The notes under the pieces were generated by a model. It had not been told where the DNA came from. It ran no database searches and saw only the letters and a program-made list of their open reading frames with translations. This document shows, piece after piece, positions 35,066-42,846 of a stretch of DNA of 64,000 nucleotides (the stretch's first letter is position 1; every line of letters starts with the position of its first letter). A program made the position numbers and the translations under genes. The DNA is from an uncultured Bacteroidia bacterium. Its GTDB lineage: Bacteria; Bacteroidota; Bacteroidia; Bacteroidales; F082. The DNA lies in the NCBI GenBank assembly GCA_902800965.1, contig CADCGK010000006.1, positions 1 through 64,000 on the forward strand, in the 5' to 3' direction.

Positions 35066-36415
35066 ATGAAACAACTACTTGTTCTATTAGGCATTGTCAC
35101 GGCATTTGTTTTCAGTTCTTGTACCAAAAAAGCCTCCGATGCTATTGTGGGGAACTGGATCTTAAATCATGTGGAAAATTATAACTATGGCTCTCAACTG
35201 GGGGACTTTCAACAGGAGATGATTTGGGAATTTGGCGCAGATGGGACGTTGCGGTTCGAAACGCCCGAAGGCGTGGCTGAGGGCTCATATAGCGTGGATG
35301 GTTCCAATATTAAGTTGAGATACGGAAAAAACGTCACTCAATATAATTTTGATGGGACAATCACCGATATGGATGAGAATAGTATGATTTGGAGCCACAA
35401 CTCTGGTTACATGTATTTTTATCGCACGGATGAATCCATTGCGGAGACTCCGTCACAAACCGTTCGTTTGGAATGGGATGGACGTGTTTTTTATGATGGA
35501 GAAACGGTAACATGCACCAACGATGAAAATGGTTCCGGTGACCTGGTTCAGCATATTCAAATCCGCAACCGCACCGATGAGACGAAATGCTATGTCATCG
35601 AAAAGGAAGTCATTCAAGGCTTGGATGGCGTAACGAATTCGATCAGTTCCAATCGGGTTTGCGTGTCCGCTCAAAGTGTGAATGATGAAAATCTTTCGTT
35701 TCATGCCATTTATGAAGATCAGGTTTATGGCATGGTCATCGTGGAGTATTACGTCTATGAGGAAAACCATCCCGATGAGCGCATCAGCCTAACGGTGCGT
35801 TATAATAGGTTTTCAGGTGACATTCCCGAAGGTGCAACAATCTCCGTTACAGGTGATTGCTGGTTTGTGCTTGATCATCAGTATTCCGACGGAGAGACCA
35901 TCCATTTGGAAAACGCTACCTTCGGATTGTGTGGTGCTGCTGATGACGGATGGCATCAACAGTTGATAAGCGGTGGTGAAGAGGGTGCTGGAGATCGTTT
36001 GAGAATTGGGCAAGCAGAATGCCATCTTTATTTCAATCTGGGCGATACAGATTTGTATTTGTATGGTTATGCTACTTCCATAGCAGATGGGTATATTCTT
36101 GACAATGCTAATATTGTGTTTTCGCCGTCAAGTCTTTACATTAATGGGGAATGTGTTGCTTCTTATTCTACAAAACATCTTGACTTGAGTACGGATATGT
36201 GCCTTTTTGCCAATAATGAATCAGGCTGGGATGTTGTCCGTAATCAGACGGTAACCTTAGGCACGGTTACTATTACAAATGCTTATGGCAACGTCACCGC
36301 CAAGTACATCCCCATGCTTGATAATAACGGAATTCCCTGTTTCTATAATTCCGTGTTGGGAACCTATATATACCACAGTGGTGGCGGCACGCCGATTTAC
36401 CACCCAGGGAATTAA
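35066..36415 (+). CDS. Lipocalin-like lipoprotein with LamG-type tail, cassette copy 2
   Basis: 449 residues. Lipobox FSSC (C19), a lipocalin-like domain (IVGNWILNHVEN, MIWEFGADGTLRFE), then the domain shared with copy 1 (LEWDGRVFYDGETV, IQIRN, CYVIEKEVI, NLSFHA). Instead of InlB-type repeats it carries an extra C-terminal domain (about 250-449) with NAYGNVTAKYIPMLDNNGIPCFYN, typical of Bacteroidales LamG/concanavalin-like modules. So the two copies have exchanged or gained accessory domains. Starts 1 nt after the barrel gene. Function unknown, presumably surface binding. Confidence 0.82.
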   Translation: MKQLLVLLGIVTAFVFSSCTKKASDAIVGNWILNHVENYNYGSQLGDFQQEMIWEFGADGTLRFETPEGVAEGSYSVDGSNIKLRYGKNVTQYNFDGTITDMDENSMIWSHNSGYMYFYRTDESIAETPSQTVRLEWDGRVFYDGETVTCTNDENGSGDLVQHIQIRNRTDETKCYVIEKEVIQGLDGVTNSISSNRVCVSAQSVNDENLSFHAIYEDQVYGMVIVEYYVYEENHPDERISLTVRYNRFSGDIPEGATISVTGDCWFVLDHQYSDGETIHLENATFGLCGAADDGWHQQLISGGEEGAGDRLRIGQAECHLYFNLGDTDLYLYGYATSIADGYILDNANIVFSPSSLYINGECVASYSTKHLDLSTDMCLFANNESGWDVVRNQTVTLGTVTITNAYGNVTAKYIPMLDNNGIPCFYNSVLGTYIYHSGGGTPIYHPGN

Positions 36416-36522
36416 CGGTTTCTTCTGAAATTTCTTAAATTATCATAAATAGTTTGGAAAAAAACAGCCATGTTATTTCTAAACCAATCCGATAATTTCT
36501 TATTTTAGCCGATTCTTTTAAG

Positions 36523-36550
36523 TTGAAAATTGAGAATTGAAAATTGAAAA
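36523..36550 (+). repeat. Heptad array immediately before gatE
   Basis: Four 7-mers: ttgaaaa, ttgagaa, ttgaaaa, ttgaaaa, ending 3 nt before ATG 36554. The unit matches the array at 16081 (opposite strand). Confidence 0.65.
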
Positions 36551-36553
36551 TAT

Positions 36554-38500
36554 ATGAGCACTAATTTTGATCCTCGCGCCAACTACGAGCAGACCAAGAA
36601 AGAGATCGGCTACGTGGAGCGCAAAAAAGCCAAGCAAAGAGATTACAACCACATTGGCTTCATGTCGGGACTGGAAGTGCACCAGCAGATCAAGACCAAA
36701 GAGAAGCTGTTCTGCCACTGCCCAGCTGGACGATTCAATAAATTTGAGGACTACGATGCCGAGCTGATCCGTCACATGCGCCCCACGCTTTCCGAGCTGG
36801 GCGAATACGACGGCACCGCCTTGATGGAGTTCAAGACCAAGAAGGAAATCGTCTATCGCATCAAAAACCAGACGGCATGTACCTACGACATCGATGACAC
36901 GCCGCCGTTTCCCATCAACAAGGAGGCGCTGCACAACGCCATCGTCATCGCCTTGAGATCGAATCTCAATATCGTGGGCGAGGTGCACATCACCCGTAAG
37001 CAATACCTCGACGGCTCCATCCCGACGGGCTTCCAGCGTACCGCCATCGTGGGCGTGGAAGGCCTGCTGAAGATGCCCAAGAAGGACATCCGCCTCATCC
37101 AGCTGAGCGTCGAAGAAGATGCTTGTCGCGAGATCAGCGATATCGGACACCGTCGTATCTATCAGACCGACCGTTTGGGCGTGCCGTTGATTGAGACGGT
37201 GACCTACCCCGATTGCAAGAACCCCGACGAGTTACGTGAGACCTGCGAATACATCCGTTTCCTGGGCCGTTCCACTGGCCTTGTCCGCACGGGCATGGGC
37301 GCCGGCCGTCAGGACGTCAACGTGAGTTGCAAGGGCGGTACCCGTGTCGAGCTCAAGGGTGTCCAACACGCCAAATGGATCCCGGAGCTGTCGCACAACG
37401 AGTGCTTCCGCCAGTGGTCGCTGGTGCAGCTTGCCGAGAAGCTCAACAAGAAACTTAAGAAAGCCCATTGGAAGGTCGAAGTGGCCGACGTGGGCTTCAA
37501 GACCGATTATACGCCGATCTGCGATGCCAAAGCCGCCGACGGTGCCTTGAAAGTCGTGAAATTGCCTGGCTTCCGTGGCGTGCTGTCGCACTTCACCCAA
37601 CCAGGCAAGATGTTTGCCGATGAGATTGCCGACCGCCTGAAGGTCATCGCCTGCCTTGAGCGTCCCAACATGCTTCATGACGAGATGTTTGAGCCGGTGC
37701 TAGAACCCTCTGTGTGGCGTAAGCTCGGCAAGAAGGTCCATGCCACCGACAAAGATGCCCTTATCCTGATCTGGGGTCCCAAGAACGACATGCCTACTGC
37801 CATCGAGACCATCGAGGAGCGCTGCCTGATGGCTTTCGACGGCGTGCCGAAAGAGACGCGTAAGGCCATCTGCAACGGCATCACCATCTTCGAGCGTGTG
37901 CTGCCTGGTGCCGACCGTATGTATCCCGATACCGACTCAGCTCCCATCCCGTTGGATCCGAAGGAGATCGAGGCGATGAAGAAAGAACTGCCCTCCGAGG
38001 TTATCGACCGTTACTACAAGCTGAAGGAATGGAACGTCCCGCAGGACTGCTTCACCTACATCTTTGCCAAGAACTGGTTCCCGGCCATGAACGACATCGT
38101 GGAAAAACTCGGCGTGGATGGCCGCATGTTGGGCTGCTTCGTGGGCATGAGACTGAAGAACCTGATGTGCAAGAATCCCGATTCACAATTCAATGGCGAG
38201 ACGCTTTACAAACTCTTTGCTTTCTTGAAACGTGAGAAACTCAACTACCGTCTTGCCTGGAACATGGCACCGACTTTGGTGAACGATGCTTCCATGGATG
38301 CCAAGGAAGTGCTTCGGACCATTGGTTTCCGCAGAGCTTCGGAAGACACCATCAGCAAGAAACTGGAAAAGCTGATGACGACCTACATCCCACGCAAGAA
38401 GTTCCATGCTGCCGTCAACAAGCGCAACTGGATCATGGGTCAGATGAAAGAGGCGGTGGGTAACATCGAATTGAAGAAATTGGCTAACAACATCAAATAA
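36554..38500 (+). CDS. gatE: Glu-tRNA(Gln) amidotransferase subunit E (archaeal type)
   Basis: 648 residues. GatE binds Glu-tRNA(Gln), phosphorylates the tRNA-bound Glu and amidates it with ammonia from GatD. The kinase/amidase core shared with GatB is visible: GFMSGLEVHQQIKTKEKLFCHCP with DxLEVH-type metal ligands, YDIDDTPPFPIN, SVEEDACRE, RLGVPLIETVTYPD and GAGRQDVNVSCKGGTRVELKG. A GAD (AspRS-like) insert follows (FRGVLSHFTQPGKMFADEIADRL), which separates GatE from GatB. The C-terminal YqeY-like tail ends at 648. Length fits archaeal GatE (about 620-640). gatD begins 8 nt downstream. This system is regarded as archaeal, so lateral acquisition is inferred. Confidence 0.93.
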   Translation: MSTNFDPRANYEQTKKEIGYVERKKAKQRDYNHIGFMSGLEVHQQIKTKEKLFCHCPAGRFNKFEDYDAELIRHMRPTLSELGEYDGTALMEFKTKKEIVYRIKNQTACTYDIDDTPPFPINKEALHNAIVIALRSNLNIVGEVHITRKQYLDGSIPTGFQRTAIVGVEGLLKMPKKDIRLIQLSVEEDACREISDIGHRRIYQTDRLGVPLIETVTYPDCKNPDELRETCEYIRFLGRSTGLVRTGMGAGRQDVNVSCKGGTRVELKGVQHAKWIPELSHNECFRQWSLVQLAEKLNKKLKKAHWKVEVADVGFKTDYTPICDAKAADGALKVVKLPGFRGVLSHFTQPGKMFADEIADRLKVIACLERPNMLHDEMFEPVLEPSVWRKLGKKVHATDKDALILIWGPKNDMPTAIETIEERCLMAFDGVPKETRKAICNGITIFERVLPGADRMYPDTDSAPIPLDPKEIEAMKKELPSEVIDRYYKLKEWNVPQDCFTYIFAKNWFPAMNDIVEKLGVDGRMLGCFVGMRLKNLMCKNPDSQFNGETLYKLFAFLKREKLNYRLAWNMAPTLVNDASMDAKEVLRTIGFRRASEDTISKKLEKLMTTYIPRKKFHAAVNKRNWIMGQMKEAVGNIELKKLANNIK

Positions 38501-38508
38501 CGAAGAAC

Positions 38509-39897
38509 ATGGCTGAAGATTTTTTCCAAGGATATTGGGGTGCCTCGCTTGAGGTGCTCAAGAAATATAACTGCCGCGTGTGGAGCCAGGCCGAGTGCCA
38601 TACCACAGGCGGCCTCTTCAAAGGCACGATCTTGCCCCGCGCCGCTTTCCAAGATGACCAGCATATTGTGATGAAGGTCAACACGGGCTATAACATCGGT
38701 GTCGATATCAGCACCATCACCAGTATGGTGGAGACCGACTACAAGAAGGCCAACTACCACATTCCGGAGAAGGAATTCCCCTACACGGAAGGCCTTCCTC
38801 ACGTGAAGTTGTTGGGTACGGGAGGCACCATCGCCTCGCGTTTGGACTATCGCACGGGTGCTGTGATTCCCGCTTTCTCGCCTGGCGAGCTCTATGGCGC
38901 CGTGCCAGAGCTGGCCGACATCTGCAACCTTGACACGGAGAAAGTGTTCGCCGTGTTCTCCGAGAACATGTCGCCAAAGGAGTATATCGCCCTGGCCAAG
39001 AAGATCGGTGAGGAAATCCAAAACGGCATCGACGGTATCGTGATCGGTCACGGTACTGATACCTTGGCTCACACCGCCGCCGCTCTGACCTTCATGTGTC
39101 AGAATTTGCCGGTGCCGATCGTGTTGGTGGGTTCCCAGCGTTCTTCAGACCGTCCTTCGTCGGATGCCGCTTTGAACCTGATGCATGCCATGACCGCCGC
39201 TGGTCACGGTGATGTGGCCGAGGTGATGGTTTGCATGTTCGGTCCTACCTCCGACGAATATGGCTTCCTGCATCGTGGCACTCGTGTGCGCAAGATGCAC
39301 TCCAGTTACCGTTCCACCTTCCGTACCATAGGCGACACGCCAGTGGCTACCGTGGATCGCAAACGTGGCGTGGTGCCCATCAAGGATGAGTATAACCATC
39401 GCCGCGCTGACCGCGATGTGAAGATCATTCCAACCTTTGACGACCGTGTTGCCATTCTCTACTACTATCCTGGCATGAAACCTGACGTGCTAGACGCTTT
39501 GGTTGACAATGGATACAAGGGCATCATTTGGGATGGCACTGGACTGGGTCACGTCAACCGCGGTATGTTCGATTCCATCCAACGTGCCACCGAAAAAGGC
39601 GTTCACCAGTACATGACGGTGCAGACTATTTGGGGCTATGCACACATGTTCGTGTATGATACGGGTCGTGACTTGATGAACCGAGGCATCATTCCGGCAG
39701 GCAACATGCTTGCTGAGACTGCCTACATCAAGTTGGGATGGGCTTTGGGCCAGACCCAGGATAGGGAAGAGGTTAAGAAGATCATGCTGACTCCTGTCAA
39801 CAGCGAGATCACTCCTCGTGAACCTTACAATGGCTACCTCGTCTATCAGGGTGGCGTGCCTGAGGTTGAGGAGTTTATCCGCAAGGTGCATAAGTAG
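38509..39897 (+). CDS. gatD: Glu-tRNA(Gln) amidotransferase subunit D (archaeal type)
   Basis: 462 residues. GatD is an asparaginase-like glutaminase that supplies ammonia to GatE. The N-terminal small domain (about 1-95, VLKKYNCRVWSQAECHTTGGLFKGTILPR) is GatD-specific and absent from plain asparaginases. The catalytic residues of the type I asparaginase fold are present: T107 (LGTGGTIAS), T183-D184 (GHGTDT) and K262 (RKMHSS). Adjacency to gatE confirms the assignment. The 3' end (EEFIRKVHK and stop region, 39868-39893) is repeated exactly 2.4 kb downstream at the end of another gene. Confidence 0.94.
   Translation: MAEDFFQGYWGASLEVLKKYNCRVWSQAECHTTGGLFKGTILPRAAFQDDQHIVMKVNTGYNIGVDISTITSMVETDYKKANYHIPEKEFPYTEGLPHVKLLGTGGTIASRLDYRTGAVIPAFSPGELYGAVPELADICNLDTEKVFAVFSENMSPKEYIALAKKIGEEIQNGIDGIVIGHGTDTLAHTAAALTFMCQNLPVPIVLVGSQRSSDRPSSDAALNLMHAMTAAGHGDVAEVMVCMFGPTSDEYGFLHRGTRVRKMHSSYRSTFRTIGDTPVATVDRKRGVVPIKDEYNHRRADRDVKIIPTFDDRVAILYYYPGMKPDVLDALVDNGYKGIIWDGTGLGHVNRGMFDSIQRATEKGVHQYMTVQTIWGYAHMFVYDTGRDLMNRGIIPAGNMLAETAYIKLGWALGQTQDREEVKKIMLTPVNSEITPREPYNGYLVYQGGVPEVEEFIRKVHK
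39868..39893 (+). repeat. 26-bp direct repeat, copy 1 (gatD 3' end)
   Basis: Identical to 42277-42302. It encodes EEFIRKVHK in frame in both places and ends inside the last Lys codon. Confidence 0.95.
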
Positions 39898-39924
39898 TTA
39901 AGAGATAAAAGATAAAAGTTAAAA
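39897..39924 (+). repeat. Heptad array between gatD and MBOAT gene
   Basis: Four 7-mers: gttaaga, gataaaa, gataaaa, gttaaaa, from the last base of the gatD stop to 1 nt before TTG 39926. Confidence 0.65.
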
Positions 39925-39925
39925 G

Positions 39926-41389
39926 TTGCTCTTCAACTCTATTCAGTTTGCAATTTTTCTTCCGATAGTGTTTCTGCTCTATTGGTTTGTCTTCGACCGC
40001 TTCATCAGCAAGTCGAAGCACCAATTGAAGTTGCAGAACGCTTTCGTTGTGGCGGCGAGCTACGTGTTCTACGGCTGGTGGGACTGGCGCTTTTTGTTGC
40101 TTATCGCCTTTACTTCATTTTGCTCTTGGGGCAGCGGATTGCTTATTGGGAAGGCGGAAACGAAGGGGAAGGCCAAGACCTGGATGTGGCTGAACATCGT
40201 CCTCAATCTTGGCATCCTTGCGTTGTTCAAGTACTATGACTTCTTCGTTACCGAGTTTGCGCACTTGTTCCATGTCTCTACGGAAGGACTGCTTTTGAAG
40301 GTAATTCTTCCAGTTGGTATTTCGTTCTATACATTCCAGGCCCTCAGTTATTCCATCGATGTCTATCGAGGCAAGATAGCGCCGACAAGGGACATCGTCG
40401 CCTTCTTTGCCTTCATCTCTTTCTTCCCGCAATTGGTGGCCGGACCCATTGAGCGGGCTACGAACCTTTTGCCGCAGTTTTTGAAGAAAAGGGAGTTCCG
40501 CTACGACAATGCTGTTGATGGCATGCGGCAGATTCTATGGGGCTTGTTCAAAAAGATTGTGGTGGCTGACAACTGCGCCGTTTACGTGGACCAAGTGTTC
40601 TCCACTTATGCGGAGCAAAGTGGAAGCACCTTGCTAATGGCCGCCATCTTCTTTACTTTCCAGATTTATGGCGATTTCTCTGGCTATTCCGACATTGCCA
40701 TTGGCACGGCAAAACTGTTCGGCATCAAACTGATGCGCAACTTCAACGTACCCTATTTCAGCAGGGATATTGCTGAATTTTGGCGCAGGTGGCATATAAG
40801 TTTGACGACATGGTTCAGGGACTATGTTTATATCCCATTGGGTGGCAGCCGAGTAAGTAAGTCGAAGGTCGTCAGGAATACCTTCATCATCTTCTTGGTA
40901 AGTGGTTTCTGGCATGGGGCCAATTGGACCTTTATTGCTTGGGGTGCATATCATGCAATACTCTTCTTGCCGTTGATATTGACTGGCAAGAATCGTAAAT
41001 ACACTAATCAAGTGGCTGAAGGACGATTTCTGCCTACGCTAAAAGAGATAGGTCAGATGCTTTTGACTTTCTTTTTGGCAGTGATTGGGTGGATCATCTT
41101 CCGGTCTGCTACCATATCGGATAGTGTCCATTACATTGTTGGGTTATGCGATGCCTCATTGTTTAGTGTTCCGTGGATGAAGACAGTCAATTCGTTTGTT
41201 CTTTTGGTGGGTTCGATTTTGATGATGATAGTAATAGAGTGGCTACAACGCAATAACGAGCACGGATTGTCACTTAATAAAACACTAGCCCGTCCATTGG
41301 TAAGATGGGGTTTGTATTTGCTTGTCACATTGATGGTTTTTGTTTTGCAATCTAACAAAGCGGTCCAATTCATTTATTTCCAATTCTGA
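39926..41389 (+). CDS. MBOAT family membrane O-acyltransferase
   Basis: 487 residues, about 10-12 membrane segments, inner membrane. AlgI/DltB-type MBOAT enzymes move acetyl or acyl groups across the membrane for polysaccharide O-acetylation. Diagnostic motifs: FFPQLVAGPIERATNLLPQF, NVPYFSRDIAEFWRRWHISLTTWFRDYVYIPLGGSR, and the catalytic His region SGFWHGANWTFIAWGAYH. The start is TTG (MLFNSIQF by family likeness, where ATG is usual), directly joined to a 7-bp repeat array that seems to have replaced the original upstream sequence. The stop overlaps the next gene (TGATG), its likely SGNH partner. Confidence 0.93.
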   Translation: MLFNSIQFAIFLPIVFLLYWFVFDRFISKSKHQLKLQNAFVVAASYVFYGWWDWRFLLLIAFTSFCSWGSGLLIGKAETKGKAKTWMWLNIVLNLGILALFKYYDFFVTEFAHLFHVSTEGLLLKVILPVGISFYTFQALSYSIDVYRGKIAPTRDIVAFFAFISFFPQLVAGPIERATNLLPQFLKKREFRYDNAVDGMRQILWGLFKKIVVADNCAVYVDQVFSTYAEQSGSTLLMAAIFFTFQIYGDFSGYSDIAIGTAKLFGIKLMRNFNVPYFSRDIAEFWRRWHISLTTWFRDYVYIPLGGSRVSKSKVVRNTFIIFLVSGFWHGANWTFIAWGAYHAILFLPLILTGKNRKYTNQVAEGRFLPTLKEIGQMLLTFFLAVIGWIIFRSATISDSVHYIVGLCDASLFSVPWMKTVNSFVLLVGSILMMIVIEWLQRNNEHGLSLNKTLARPLVRWGLYLLVTLMVFVLQSNKAVQFIYFQF

Positions 41390-42306
41390 TGATGAAAAGG
41401 TTTTTGCTCAGACTACTGTTTTATGTGTGCGTGTATGTAATACTGCATGTTGTCGTGGTTTGTGCAGTTGGTCCCTTTGTCACCTTTTACCGCCCAGAAT
41501 CAGGAGGGCATTTGTTTAGCAGAACGAAAGAGATTCCCAATTATAAGAACCCAGATGTTTTGTTTTTAGGTTCATCCCATGCATACCGAGGGTTTGACCC
41601 AAGAGTTTTTGACCAGGCGGGAATCGCTTCATTTAATTTGGGATCGTCAAGCCAAACACCGATGCAGACAGAAGTTCTTCTTAAGAAATACCTGGATGAG
41701 ATTCAACCGAAATTCATTGTTTTTGATGTTTTTCCTATTGTTTTTCAATTGGATGGCATAGAATCGACGGCTGATTTGATTTCGTGTGACCATATTGATT
41801 CCAGCATTTGCAAAATGGCATTTAAATCGGGGAATGTTAAAGTCATCAATACGCTGATCTATGGACTGTATCAAGAATACGTCCGTGATATCAGAAATAC
41901 GCTCAATGAAAGGATAATCATAGATGGAGATCAATATGTGCCAGGGGGATATGTTGAAAGACTAACCGATTCCACGTTGTTGGACAACGGCTCAATAAAA
42001 GTCAGGACGATTAATATCTTGCCAGAACAATTATCGGCTTTTGGTCGTTGTATTCAAATGATTCAAGATAGAGGGATTCCTTTTCTCTTGGTACAAGCAC
42101 CTTTACCCCAAAGAACATATCATAATTTATTGAATTACAATGAGTTTAAAAATACAATAGCAACTTTTGGCAACTACATCGATTTCAATGAAGTGTTGCA
42201 GTTAGACGATTCTTGTTTTTATGATGAGGATCATCTAAACCAAAAAGGAGTTGAGTTGTACAATCATTGTCTGATAGAGGAGTTTATCCGCAAGGTGCAT
42301 AAATAA
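41389..42306 (+). CDS. SGNH-hydrolase-like O-acetyltransferase partner, C-terminus shared with GatD
   Basis: 305 residues. An N-terminal membrane anchor (residues 5-30) is followed by a periplasmic SGNH domain: nucleophile motif LFLGSSHAYRGFD (S62/S63) and catalytic DEDHLN (D279 to H282). With the MBOAT gene it overlaps by 1 bp, forming the usual two-step system: MBOAT exports the acetyl group and the SGNH protein transfers it to a glycan. The acceptor is unknown. The last nine codons are a perfect 26-bp copy of the gatD end (EEFIRKVHK). Codon use is more AT-rich than gatED or the downstream mmd genes, suggesting a foreign origin. ATG 41392 is an alternative start. Confidence 0.85.
   Translation: MMKRFLLRLLFYVCVYVILHVVVVCAVGPFVTFYRPESGGHLFSRTKEIPNYKNPDVLFLGSSHAYRGFDPRVFDQAGIASFNLGSSSQTPMQTEVLLKKYLDEIQPKFIVFDVFPIVFQLDGIESTADLISCDHIDSSICKMAFKSGNVKVINTLIYGLYQEYVRDIRNTLNERIIIDGDQYVPGGYVERLTDSTLLDNGSIKVRTINILPEQLSAFGRCIQMIQDRGIPFLLVQAPLPQRTYHNLLNYNEFKNTIATFGNYIDFNEVLQLDDSCFYDEDHLNQKGVELYNHCLIEEFIRKVHK
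42277..42302 (+). repeat. 26-bp direct repeat, copy 2
   Basis: Exact copy of 39868-39893, in the same reading frame at the end of the SGNH gene. The two copies are 2,409 bp apart and bound the MBOAT/SGNH pair. Confidence 0.95.
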
Positions 42307-42336
42307 GGGGGTTTTTTATAAAGTGCAAATTACATA

Positions 42337-42367
42337 TTGGAAACCCCAGAAAAAGTTTGTACCTTTG
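42337..42367 (+). promoter_or_regulatory. Promoter of mce-mmd operon
   Basis: TTG (42337-42339), 20-nt spacer, TACCTTTG (42360-42367). The leader to ATG 42418 is about 45 nt. Confidence 0.75.
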
Positions 42368-42417
42368 CACCGATTTTTAAAATACGTATTTTTATTATTA
42401 ATTTATTCGAATAAATC

Positions 42418-42834
42418 ATGAATCCTACCCACATTGAACACATCGGAATTGCGGTTACCAGTTTGGAAGAATCCATTCCGTTTTTCGAAACCCTTCTTGG
42501 CACCAAGTGCTACGCCATTGAGGAAGTTGCCGACCAGAAAGTGAAGACTGCTTTCTTGCGTTGTGGCCAGACCAAGATCGAGTTGCTGGAACCCACCAGC
42601 GAAGAGAGCACCATCGCCAAATTCATCGCGAACAACAACGGTCGTGGCGGCATGCACCACATCGCCTTCGCGGTGGAAAACATCGAGGGACAGCTTGAGG
42701 AAGCCAAGGAAGCTGGCATCCGTCTCATCGACCAGACTCCTCGTGGCGGCGCCGAAGGCCTCAGCATCGCCTTCCTGCACCCGAAATCCACGTTTGGTGT
42801 GTTGACTGAACTTTGCGAAAACAAAAACAAATAA
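42418..42834 (+). CDS. mce: Methylmalonyl-CoA epimerase
   Basis: 138 residues, a vicinal-oxygen-chelate fold enzyme that interconverts (R)- and (S)-methylmalonyl-CoA. Metal-binding His motifs: HIEHIGIAV (H8) and GMHHIAFAVENI. The end FLHPKSTFGVLTELCE carries the conserved Glu. It is first in an operon with the Na+-dependent decarboxylase, so it feeds the (S)-epimer to it in the succinate-to-propionate route. Confidence 0.96.
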   Translation: MNPTHIEHIGIAVTSLEESIPFFETLLGTKCYAIEEVADQKVKTAFLRCGQTKIELLEPTSEESTIAKFIANNNGRGGMHHIAFAVENIEGQLEEAKEAGIRLIDQTPRGGAEGLSIAFLHPKSTFGVLTELCENKNK

Positions 42835-42846
42835 TATCATTCAATT

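Noticed and set aside
36500..36512. TATTTTAG before gatE as a promoter
   Set aside because: It departs from TAnnTTTG in the key TTTG part and has no -33 TTG; the gatE promoter remains unassigned.
38509..39897. Plain L-asparaginase (ansA) as the identity of this gene
   Set aside because: The GatD-specific N-terminal domain and the adjacent gatE with a GAD insert favour GatD.
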